Shown here: piece after piece, positions 8,001 to 15,443 of the stretch
How the letters are laid out: each line of letters opens with the position of its first letter
Position numbering within the stretch: the first letter of the stretch is position 1
Origin: Nostoc punctiforme NIES-2108
GTDB lineage: Bacteria > Cyanobacteriota > Cyanobacteriia > Cyanobacteriales > Nostocaceae
Direction of reading: 5' to 3'
NCBI GenBank assembly: GCA_003326195.1
Contig: LXQE01000151.1
Coordinates: 67,032-122,871 of the forward strand
Length of the DNA: 55,840 nt
Notes under the pieces: generated by a model
Databases searched by the model: none
What the model saw: only the letters and a program-made list of their open reading frames with translations
Told to the model about the DNA's origin: nothing
Position numbers and translations under genes: made by a program

Positions 8001-9290
8001 TCACGATTCATTTATGGGAGGTTGAGGGATTCTTTTCTTGTGCAACCAAGCAACGCCCAAGGCAGCGATCGCTAATACACCGAAAGCAGAACTAGGTTCA
8101 GGTACAGATTTGATATTTTCAATTCTGAGAACTTGTCCTTGACCAGGGCGATCGCCTCGGTTGGTGACGTATACTGCACCATCAGCACCAATAGTCAGGG
8201 CGCTAGGTGACTCTAATCCATTGCCACTCAGCAGAGTTGTGCGTGTGCCATCGGCAGCTATTTTGATGACAGAACCATCAAAATTACCCTTCCAAGCTGA
8301 CTGATTGGCGTACTGCAAAGCATACAAATTGCCCGCAGGATCGAATTGCAAGTCGGTGAGTTGGGTGAAACCATCGGCGAAGACTGATGTACCATCAGCA
8401 CCAACTCGATAGATTTTTGCCCCACCTTCAGGGAAGGGAAAACCAGTAAATTGGCTGACATAATAAGCACCATCAGGCCCTTTTGCCACACCTGAAGGTA
8501 CTGGTTGAGTTGCAAACTGCGATGGGCGAAGCCCCGCCGTAGGCGATCGCACCACTTCCCCTTGAGATGGCACTTGCGCCGGTTCATTGGATGGAGTACC
8601 GGAGAGTGGGAAGACGGGATTAGCTAATATGTCTTCGGGGAAGGTAGTAATAGCTTGCAAATTACTGCCACCAGTACTCACACTGAGTAAGTCATTTGCC
8701 CCTGCATCAGCTGCAACTAACTTATTACCATCTATGACAAAACCCAAGGGATTGCTACCGACATCACCACCATCGGGATTATTGGCGAGTTCATAGTTAG
8801 CTATATCAGCAACACTCGTCCAGGAATTGGTCTTAAAGTCGGGAGCGATGATTTTACCGAGGTCAGTGTAACCTAAATTGCGATCGCGAAAGGCTGGATT
8901 CGCCCCATACCCAATCAGAACATAAGGTTTACCTGTAGCATCAAATTGGATATCACGAGGGCCACCGGCTCCAGTACCATCTGGTAATGCTAAGGAAGGA
9001 AGTCCTGTAAGTATGCGTTCGGTTTTACCATTCTCAATTTTGGTAACTGCCCCACTTGTGCCATAGCATAAAGAGTCGCCTTGACCGCTTGCTGGTGGAA
9101 CACAACCGCCATTTCCCCCGATTCCCGCCTCTGTAACATAGAGATTACCATCAGGGCTAAAACTCAAACCTCCGGCATTATATAAACCGTCGGCGATTAC
9201 TGAAAAGGATGCAGCTGAGGCAGCTTTCATTCCTGAAAAAGCGGCAACACAAAAGGTGAGGATAGTAATGGTAAGTTGTTTGTGTTTCAT
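8001..9290 (-). CDS. scyD: ScyD, exported beta-propeller protein with PEP-CTERM tail
   Basis: From the ATG at 9290 (a TTG at 9299 would add three residues) the 429-residue protein begins with a signal peptide (ITILTFCVAAFSGMKAASA). Propeller motifs include GLSFSPDGNLYVTEAG, GPRDIQFDATGKPYVL, SGVAKGPDGAYYVSQFTG, DLQFDPAGNLYALQY and ALTIGADGAVYVTNR. The tail is VPEPSSAFGVLAIAALG with a short basic end. It is the paralogue of ScyE immediately downstream (108 bp). No catalytic residues can be assigned. Confidence 0.9.
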   Translation of the reverse strand: MKHKQLTITILTFCVAAFSGMKAASAASFSVIADGLYNAGGLSFSPDGNLYVTEAGIGGNGGCVPPASGQGDSLCYGTSGAVTKIENGKTERILTGLPSLALPDGTGAGGPRDIQFDATGKPYVLIGYGANPAFRDRNLGYTDLGKIIAPDFKTNSWTSVADIANYELANNPDGGDVGSNPLGFVIDGNKLVAADAGANDLLSVSTGGSNLQAITTFPEDILANPVFPLSGTPSNEPAQVPSQGEVVRSPTAGLRPSQFATQPVPSGVAKGPDGAYYVSQFTGFPFPEGGAKIYRVGADGTSVFADGFTQLTDLQFDPAGNLYALQYANQSAWKGNFDGSVIKIAADGTRTTLLSGNGLESPSALTIGADGAVYVTNRGDRPGQGQVLRIENIKSVPEPSSAFGVLAIAALGVAWLHKKRIPQPPINES

Positions 9291-9300
9291 GTGTTGCAAT

Positions 9301-9429
9301 GCAGGTAATCTTGAGGAATTGAGGGGGAATTTTAAACGCAGAGGGACGCATTCGCATTAGCGAAGCGGTAGCGACGTTAGGAGCGTCAGCGTCTCGCAGA
9401 GAAGGGAAGCGCAGAGGAGCGCTGAGGTT
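9301..9429. repeat. Nostocales intergenic repeat between scyD and scyC
   Basis: The spacer holds cgcagagggacgca ... agaagggaagcgcagagg around a palindromic insert (cattcgcattagcgaagcgg ... gagcgtcagcgtctcgca). Such cassettes recur at 1410-1450, 20165-20205 and 22080-22160. No gene is present. Confidence 0.5.
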
Positions 9430-10398
9430 TTAGTTGGTAACTAGTGACTCTTGAATTTTTGGTAGATAGCTCATTCCTCGGTCAAATGATTTGAGGTTGC
9501 CAGCTTTGGCTTCGAGTAAACGTTTGATATTCATGCTCTCAGCGCCATAATCTTCAATCTGAAGTTTGCCGTGGGTTACAGTTCCATCTGTTTTCCAGAA
9601 TGTAATTCGATGTAGGATGAAACCAGAGGCTTCTGGGTCAGCAAAAGAGTATGCAGTTGGGATCAGCAACGCTACAGAACGCTGATAATATTTGTAATCT
9701 GGATAAAAATGTTCTTGTTCAAGCAAGTAGTATTTACTCAACGAATGAACTCGCACAGAAACTTTTACTTTTTGGTCATATTCATCTTTGAATTCACCTG
9801 ATTCAGAAGTAATATCACCATTTGGTCGTAGCAAATGCGCCCACTCATCTACATTTTTTAAGTCTTTTAAGTATTCAATGCCGATTTCAATTGGGGCATC
9901 AACATAAATGGTGTCTGTATCGATAAAGTGGCTTCCTTTAGCTGCTGCGGTCAGGCCAGCTTTGCGTTCCAAATTACCTTTGAGAGAACGACATTCAGAA
10001 GTATGTACTGTATGAATTCCCTGCATAATCATCTGAGTCTGTCGTTTGGGATCGACAAAGCTCAACCAGTGAAAATATACACCTTTTTCATTTGTTCCAG
10101 GCTCGATGTAGTCGGTGGGAAACAGCAAGACAGGGTAAACCTGAAAATATTTCTGATACTCTAATCCACAGTGCCACTCAATGCCATAGAAAAGGGGATT
10201 TTCTAATTTTTTAACATGATAGTAAAGATTTTTGTGATAACCAGACGCAGTTCCCAGCCAGGTATCTTCGTCAATTTGCTCTTTCATCCGGCTATAAAGC
10301 GTCCATTCATCTAAATTCTTTAAACTACAAAGGTAGTCAAAGGCGCTTTCTGGTGAAGTAGCAATATATGCTGATGTAGCAAAGGTATTTTTTTCCAT
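9430..10398 (-). CDS. scyC: ScyC, scytonemin cyclase with two START-like (SRPBCC) domains
   Basis: The 322 residues fall into two matching halves. Domain 1 has PESAFDYLCSLKNLDEWTLY and ends near LERKAGLTAAAKG; domain 2 has IEIGIEYLKDLKNVDEWAHL and ends near LLEAKAGNLKSFDRG. Each looks like a helix-grip hydrophobic pocket. From the literature, ScyC cyclises the beta-keto acid made by ScyA to the tricyclic ketone from which scytonemin is dimerised. No signal peptide is seen, so it is cytoplasmic. An AGGAG ribosome site lies 7 nt before the ATG. It starts 25 nt after scyB. Confidence 0.93.
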   Translation of the reverse strand: MEKNTFATSAYIATSPESAFDYLCSLKNLDEWTLYSRMKEQIDEDTWLGTASGYHKNLYYHVKKLENPLFYGIEWHCGLEYQKYFQVYPVLLFPTDYIEPGTNEKGVYFHWLSFVDPKRQTQMIMQGIHTVHTSECRSLKGNLERKAGLTAAAKGSHFIDTDTIYVDAPIEIGIEYLKDLKNVDEWAHLLRPNGDITSESGEFKDEYDQKVKVSVRVHSLSKYYLLEQEHFYPDYKYYQRSVALLIPTAYSFADPEASGFILHRITFWKTDGTVTHGKLQIEDYGAESMNIKRLLEAKAGNLKSFDRGMSYLPKIQESLVTN

Positions 10399-10423
10399 TG
10401 TTCACTCCTGAAGATAATAATAA

Positions 10424-11485
10424 TTAAGCTGCGATCGCTGTAGTTTTGTTTCGCTTAGTATTGTTGATCCGGTCTTCTGCTAATCGTCTAGCAGCATCGT
10501 TAGTAGTAACTCCTTGCTCTTTCGCAATCTCAAAAATTGCTAATAGCGTGTCATAAATGTTATGCACTTGTTTGAAAGCTTTTTCTTCGTCATAACCAAT
10601 CATTTCGTTGTAAACATTGATTAATCCTCCAGCATTAATTACATAATCTGGGCTGTAAAGAATCCCTTTTTTAGCAAGCATTTGACTATGTAGCTGCTCA
10701 TTCTCTAATTGATTATTAGCTGCACCAGCAATAATCGAGGCTTGCAGGAAAGGAATTGTATGACTATTAAGAATTCCTCCTAAAGCGCAAGGAGCGAAAA
10801 TATCTACATCAAGTGAGTAAATTTCGGTTGGTTCTACAACAGTTGCACCAAAAAGCCGTTTCACTTCTTCCGCTTTTATTGGATCTACATCACTAACAAA
10901 AAGCTGGACATCATGCTCATGTAAGTGACGACAGAGATTTTTACCAACATTTCCTAAGCCTTGAACTGCAACTTTCATGCCATCAAGTCTTTTGCTCTGC
11001 CAACGAGATTCTACAGCAGCTTTAATTCCGAGAAAAACTCCTAGTGATGTTATGGGAGCAGGGCCACCAGATTTTTCTGATACCCCAACAACATATTTCG
11101 TTTCTTGACTAATTGTCCGCACATCATCAGGCGTAATGTTGACATCTTGTCCGGTAATAAAACGCCCATTCAAGCTATCAACAAAACGCCCATAAGCTCT
11201 CAACAGGTCATCTGTCTTATTTTCAGGATTAGCAATAATAACTGCTTTTCCGCCACCAGCCGGGATGTTTGCACAGGCAGCTTTATATGTCATTCCACGG
11301 CTTAGACGAAGTGCATCTTTTAACGCAGCTTCTTCGTTGATATAAGGCAAGATTCTTGTAGCTCCCATCGCTGGGCCCAAGGTTGTGTCATGGATGGCAA
11401 TAATTGCCTTAATTTCGGGATTTTTACTATGACAAAATAGAACTTGTTCGTGACCCATTTCTCTAACAGTTTCAAATAGCAGCAT
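10424..11485 (-). CDS. scyB: ScyB, tryptophan dehydrogenase (leucine-dehydrogenase family)
   Basis: At 353 residues it has the Glu/Leu/Phe/Val dehydrogenase layout. The catalytic region shows GMTYKAACANIPAGGGKAV with Lys68 and Lys80 at the positions known from leucine dehydrogenase; GQDVNITPDDV follows, then the NAD fold VAVQGLGNVGKNLCRHL and the late motif APCALGGILN. ScyB oxidatively deaminates L-tryptophan to indole-3-pyruvate, one of the two keto acids joined by ScyA. It is cytoplasmic. The start is preceded by GAGAGATC. A 425-bp spacer carrying an inverted repeat separates it from scyA, so its level may be set separately. Confidence 0.94.
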   Translation of the reverse strand: MLLFETVREMGHEQVLFCHSKNPEIKAIIAIHDTTLGPAMGATRILPYINEEAALKDALRLSRGMTYKAACANIPAGGGKAVIIANPENKTDDLLRAYGRFVDSLNGRFITGQDVNITPDDVRTISQETKYVVGVSEKSGGPAPITSLGVFLGIKAAVESRWQSKRLDGMKVAVQGLGNVGKNLCRHLHEHDVQLFVSDVDPIKAEEVKRLFGATVVEPTEIYSLDVDIFAPCALGGILNSHTIPFLQASIIAGAANNQLENEQLHSQMLAKKGILYSPDYVINAGGLINVYNEMIGYDEEKAFKQVHNIYDTLLAIFEIAKEQGVTTNDAARRLAEDRINNTKRNKTTAIAA

Positions 11486-11675
11486 CTTGATCTCTCGATA
11501 TTGTTTGGGATTGCTTAGAGAAAGTAATTATCATTACAAAATGTAAATGTATAGACACAAAAACCCTCTGGAAGATTAGGATTGAATGAAGTAAGAGAGA
11601 CTTTTGTATTCAAATAAACATTTAAAATTCCAGTTTCGTGAGTGTAGTTATTCGCTGGAATAAGAGAATGAGGAA

Positions 11676-11843
11676 ACGAACCGCAAAGGGCGCAGAGAAC
11701 GCAAAGGTAAGAAAGCTGTAAAGGATTTTTGCATCAGTGTCGTGAATTTTCGCAAGATTGGGATGCTCCCGTGTTTTACTCTCTTCCCGCTATAAGATTA
11801 CTTATCTCTTCCTTTGCGTCCTTTGCGTCCTTTGCGGTTCGTT
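11676..11843. repeat. Inverted-repeat element between scyA and scyB (33-bp arms)
   Basis: Left arm 11676-11707 starts aacgaaccgcaaagg; right arm 11811-11843 ends cctttgcggttcgtt; a few mismatches over 33 bp. The 100-bp interior has no open frame. This is the ccgcaaaggacgcaaagg family seen again at 22080-22160. In the scy transcript the arms could pair, forming a long hairpin after scyA. The rest of the 11486-11910 gap shows no gene. Confidence 0.6.
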
Positions 11844-11910
11844 AAAAAAATCTTTGAGCCGGAAGAGAGTAATGTCTATAACAATCGAATAAGATTGCCA
11901 GCTTTTAAAA

Positions 11911-13788
11911 TCAAACCATTGGAAATGAAACTTGCTTGACTGCATTTTTAGCGGCACTTGATTTAACTCCTTGTGCTGCCAAACTTTTATTACGTCCACC
12001 AGAAGGTGCTGGTCGATCGGCGTCAATCACTACATCGATTAAAAAGGGAACAGTTGATGCGATCGCTTGTTCTAATGCCGCTTCAATATCCGACTCTCTG
12101 ACAACGACGATCGCTTCTGCTCCCATCCCACGAGCAATCATGGCGAAGTTTGTCGGTGGAAGTGTTGCATCTGCGCCCTTTAACCCCAAGATTTTCATCC
12201 CTTGATGGCACATGTTGTAACGCGCATCGTTAAGTACAATCCAGATTGCAGGAATTTTGTATTTTACGGCTGTACTGATTTCGTTATTCATCAGCATTGC
12301 TCCATCGCCGACAATTCCTACAGCCTTGCTTTTGCTTGCCAGTGCTGCACCCAATACTCCGGTGACGGCGTGACCCATTGCGCCGACTCCGGTACTGACT
12401 CGGTAACGATTGGCTTCGGCAAATTGGAGTAGATGAGTTGACCAAGTAAAGGAGTTACCACACTCTGCCATCACTACAGCATCGCTACCCTCAACAACAA
12501 TCTTTTGAATTGCTGCCATTAATACTTCTGGACGTACTGGATAATCTACGTCTGATGCCGGTTCAATTGCTTTGTGTTCTGGACGAGGTAGCGGCATTGT
12601 GGAATCAGGTGCATCTGTTAATTGCTGCAACAACTCTTTTACAAAAGCTTTGATGTCAGACCGAACTCCAAAAGTTTCAACGTGAGGATAGGCTACACCT
12701 GGCACTTCCGGGTCAATATCAACATGGACAAAACCTCCTTTTGGAACCAGCGCCGAACTCCAAAAAGAAGTCGGTTCACCAAGGCGGGTTCCTAATACGA
12801 GTGTGCGTAGTGGAGGTTGTTCTTCCATGTAAGTTAAGACGGAAGCATGTCCACCTAAACCTGTGACACCCACAAACTGGGGATGATCTTCAGGGAAGAT
12901 ACCTTTACCACGGGGTGAGCAGATGACGGCTGCTCCGGTTTTTTCAGCGAGTTCAAGGATTTCCTCTGCTGCGTCACGCGCACCGAAACCAACCCAGATA
13001 GCAAAGGGGCCAGATGATAATAACTCTACAGATTTAGCGATCGCTTCTTTGGAAGCAGTCATCGGAAACGGAGTAACATCTAGTTGAGGCAAGGATATAT
13101 CCTCAACTAAACTTGTCTGCACAGCAGTGGGAATGCTCAAATGGGCAACAAATCCGCCTGGTTGCGCCATAGCTAAAGCAAGTTTGCGGAAAATCTGCGG
13201 TAGTTGAGCCGCAGATTCAATCGTGATTGCATAGTTGAATAGCGCTCCTGGGGTAAAAATTCCCCCACTTGGCAACGTGTAAGTGCTAGTTTCTTGAATT
13301 GCCCAACGTCCACGCTGCGGTGCTGAGGTGCAAGCTGACAGTAAAATCACCTTTGCACCTTCACCACGAGCTGCAAACAACCCAGTGAGGGCGTTAGTGA
13401 TCCCCGGACCGGCTGTAGTAAAAACTACAGTTGGGTGATTATTGGCAAAGTATGCTTCGGTGGCGGCAAATGCTGCTCCGGCTTCATGGCGGAAGTTCAA
13501 CACCTCGATGCTGCTATTGGATAGCGCACCCCAAAGGCTGGCCATTGCACCACCAGCGACACCAAAAGCGTAGTTTACTCCCAAATTTTCCAACATTTGA
13601 GCGATCGCATCGGCAACTGAGAGTGTTGGAGCTATTTCATCGTTTAAAAAAGGCTGAATTCCCCCATTCTTCTCTGATTCATCAAGCTGACGGGAGTCAG
13701 ACACAGATTCTACATATCTGTTTGCTGGAAGTTCCTTGTATGGCTCAGTGGTGATGAGAGGATTTGAACCAGTATAGTTTTGACTCAT
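11911..13788 (-). CDS. scyA: ScyA, thiamine-diphosphate-dependent acetolactate-synthase-like enzyme
   Basis: The 625-residue protein has the three-domain ThDP fold. The N-terminal PYR domain shows FGVAGGAMASLWGAL and NFRHEAGAAFAATEAY, whose Glu is the cofactor-activating residue (about 102). A central domain follows (PFAIWVGFGARDAAEE). The C-terminal PP domain carries GDGAMLMNNEIST ... VLNDARYN, the metal/ThDP motif. ScyA couples indole-3-pyruvate and 4-hydroxyphenylpyruvate to the beta-keto acid precursor of scytonemin. I prefer the ATG at 13788; a GTG at 13797 would add three residues. Neither has a good ribosome site. It is the first gene of the operon and faces a 1.6-kb regulatory space. 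Confidence 0.94.
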   Translation of the reverse strand: MSQNYTGSNPLITTEPYKELPANRYVESVSDSRQLDESEKNGGIQPFLNDEIAPTLSVADAIAQMLENLGVNYAFGVAGGAMASLWGALSNSSIEVLNFRHEAGAAFAATEAYFANNHPTVVFTTAGPGITNALTGLFAARGEGAKVILLSACTSAPQRGRWAIQETSTYTLPSGGIFTPGALFNYAITIESAAQLPQIFRKLALAMAQPGGFVAHLSIPTAVQTSLVEDISLPQLDVTPFPMTASKEAIAKSVELLSSGPFAIWVGFGARDAAEEILELAEKTGAAVICSPRGKGIFPEDHPQFVGVTGLGGHASVLTYMEEQPPLRTLVLGTRLGEPTSFWSSALVPKGGFVHVDIDPEVPGVAYPHVETFGVRSDIKAFVKELLQQLTDAPDSTMPLPRPEHKAIEPASDVDYPVRPEVLMAAIQKIVVEGSDAVVMAECGNSFTWSTHLLQFAEANRYRVSTGVGAMGHAVTGVLGAALASKSKAVGIVGDGAMLMNNEISTAVKYKIPAIWIVLNDARYNMCHQGMKILGLKGADATLPPTNFAMIARGMGAEAIVVVRESDIEAALEQAIASTVPFLIDVVIDADRPAPSGGRNKSLAAQGVKSSAAKNAVKQVSFPMV

Positions 13789-14032
13789 TAGTTTCACGTA
13801 ATTACAAAAAGTTACACAAAGGCTTTTTAGTTTACAATCACAGCGCTAGAAATATTTATTACAAACAACTCTGTTGTTTCTTGCAGCGATGATCTAGCTT
13901 GGTCAAGAATAGAAATGGCTGATCGCTGCTGATTGATGCTTGTGAGCGCAGTACCAAAAAATTTTTACCGAAAGCATACAACAGTTGAGGCTGTGCTTCT
14001 TGTCACCAGAATAAAGGAGATGAAGACTGTCG

Positions 14033-14076
14033 TGCAATCAAAAATCTTTTGATGGGGGTGTCAAATTTTTCGCTTC
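14033..14076 (-). promoter_or_regulatory. 44-bp scy motif, copy 1 (nearest scyA)
   Basis: On the minus strand: AAGCG, TTGACACC, CATCAAAAGATTTTT, GATTGCA. The TTGACA is at 14059-14064, 271 bp upstream of the scyA ATG. It resembles a sigma-70 -35 box, but no consistent -10 hexamer follows at 17 bp. This is the least conserved of the three scyA copies. Confidence 0.6.
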
Positions 14077-14272
14077 TATGGTGGTGACTACAGTATTTAA
14101 GTAGATTAGCGGGGAAAAACTAAATGGTGTAAAGATATATAAACTAGGAATTAACCCGAAGTTAAGCGTGTCTCAGAATCTTTAGAAAACTTCATATAGC
14201 TAGCTTTAATAGCACCGATCTACTCAATAAACCCCTGGTGAGGTTTTTATCCACTACAATGAAAACCTAATT

Positions 14273-14316
14273 TACAATGAAAAATCTTTTGGTATAGGTG
14301 TCAATTCTTTCGCTTT
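14273..14316 (-). promoter_or_regulatory. 44-bp scy motif, copy 2
   Basis: On the minus strand: AAAGCGAAAGAA, TTGACACC, ACCAAAAGATTTTT, CATTGTA. The TTGACA is at 14299-14304, 240 bp from copy 1, and the internal spacing is identical to copies 1 and 3. Confidence 0.65.
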
Positions 14317-14396
14317 AATTGTGATTGTGACATTTGCAACTTAGTCACCGGAAAGATTGATATTCTGCGCTCGCACGAACGGTACATTAATAAATT

Positions 14397-14440
14397 TACA
14401 ATAGGAAATCTTTTGATGTAGGTGTCAATTCTTTCGCTTT
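14397..14440 (-). promoter_or_regulatory. 44-bp scy motif, copy 3
   Basis: On the minus strand: AAAGCGAAAGAA, TTGACACC, CATCAAAAGATTT, TATTGTA. The TTGACA is at 14423-14428, 124 bp from copy 2. In this copy TATTGT stands 19 bp after TTGACA and could act as a weak -10 box. Confidence 0.65.
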
Positions 14441-14594
14441 AGAACTTACACAATTTTTTATCCAAATTTAAGCATGAGGAGATTTAGCGGTCTTTATATT
14501 GCCAAGAAAAACTTTTTAAGTCAATTATTTGTAACGATAAAGACATCATTTTTCAACTTTTTATAGTTCTTTTGAGGGATGACAAAGTATTTAG

Positions 14595-14630
14595 CATGTA
14601 TATTTTAAAACATGCTTTAAAATATACATG
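14595..14630. repeat. Perfect palindrome, 15-bp arms
   Basis: Arms catgtatattttaaa (14595-14609) and tttaaaatatacatg (14616-14630) around a 6-base loop. It lies between the scy motifs and the kinase gene. Confidence 0.7.
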
Positions 14631-14923
14631 TACAAGCATATACTTAGTATACAAATGCAGTGTTTCTTGAGATAAAACAAACACAATCCTATACGTAAAA
14701 ATATACATATTATTTTAATACAAATGTACTTCTTGCGACGGATGACTAAGCATATTCTTCTATAGTTAAATCCCTGAGAGAGTAAGTTAAGATAAATTAA
14801 GAAAATGAGTTGATGAGTTGAAGTTTATTCATTTAAGCCAGGTTCAGCACTGCAAATTCATTTATGTTGAAAATCAAACGACTCTACACAAGTAGTTCGC
14901 CAAAGTCCTTGGTAGGGAAAATC

Positions 14924-14951
14924 TTAAAGGATAAAAATTTTTATCCTTTAA
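14924..14951. repeat. Perfect 28-bp palindrome without loop
   Basis: ttaaaggataaaaa is followed directly by its reverse complement. Flanking gggaaa and tttccc extend the pairing to about 22 bp with a small bulge. Could be a binding site or cruciform. Confidence 0.7.
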
Positions 14952-14989
14952 CCTTTCCCCAGTGGAAACCCAGGAATTTTAGGTTGATG

Positions 14990-15032
14990 AACTCTTGTAG
15001 AGACGTAGTACTGCTACGTCTCTACAAGAGTT
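14990..15032. repeat. Perfect hairpin, 19-bp arms (gtagagacgtag family)
   Basis: Arms aactcttgtagagacgtag and its exact complement flank a 5-base loop. Related cassettes occur at 26884-26909 and near 47365, so this is a dispersed Nostoc repeat rather than a locus-specific site. Confidence 0.75.
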
Positions 15033-15124
15033 CTTGATAACGCATAATTAATTTGTGGAGATGTCTATGAATTAGTTCTGGTGCAGAACGAGTTTAAATT
15101 TAAAATATCTTTTCTACTTATCTA

Positions 15125-15161
15125 CTTATTAGATAAGAGTTTTGAACTCTTATCTAATAAG
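15125..15161. repeat. Perfect hairpin, 17-bp arms
   Basis: Arms cttattagataagagtt and its exact complement flank a 3-base loop, about 280 bp upstream of the kinase start. It could be a terminator-like or regulatory structure in the kinase leader. Confidence 0.7.
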
Positions 15162-15443
15162 ATTGATTGGCTAATCTAGATTTGATTTGCCTAAATCTTG
15201 TGCTGCTAGAAAAAGCTGTTTAAGTCAAGAAGAATTTTTGAAAATATTTAGTTTTTTTAGAAATATTTGATTCAATAATTTACATTTTATTGGTATGATA
15301 AGTTTTGTTAAGGCAATTAGTAATATTTTTAATATCCTAACAAATTTTATTTTTTCACAGCCGAACAGTACACCAAAGATTTTAGTAAGTTATGACTATT
15401 AACTCATTAATGGGAATGTGCTGATTGATTACCAGGAGGAAGT

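Larger units (their letters stand above)
13798..15443. promoter_or_regulatory. Divergent regulatory region between scyA and the histidine kinase gene
   Basis: This 1646-bp AT-rich space has no credible gene. It contains three direct copies of a 44-bp motif (14033-14076, 14273-14316, 14397-14440) and four palindromes (14595-14630, 14924-14951, 14990-15032, 15125-15161). Transcription should leave it in both directions, to scyA on the left and to the kinase on the right. Confidence 0.65.

Noticed and set aside
14059..14064. Calling the scy motif a proven sigma-70 promoter
   Set aside because: TTGACA is conserved, but no copy has a good TATAAT-like box at 16-18 bp; only copy 3 has TATTGT, at 19 bp. 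An operator function is equally likely.
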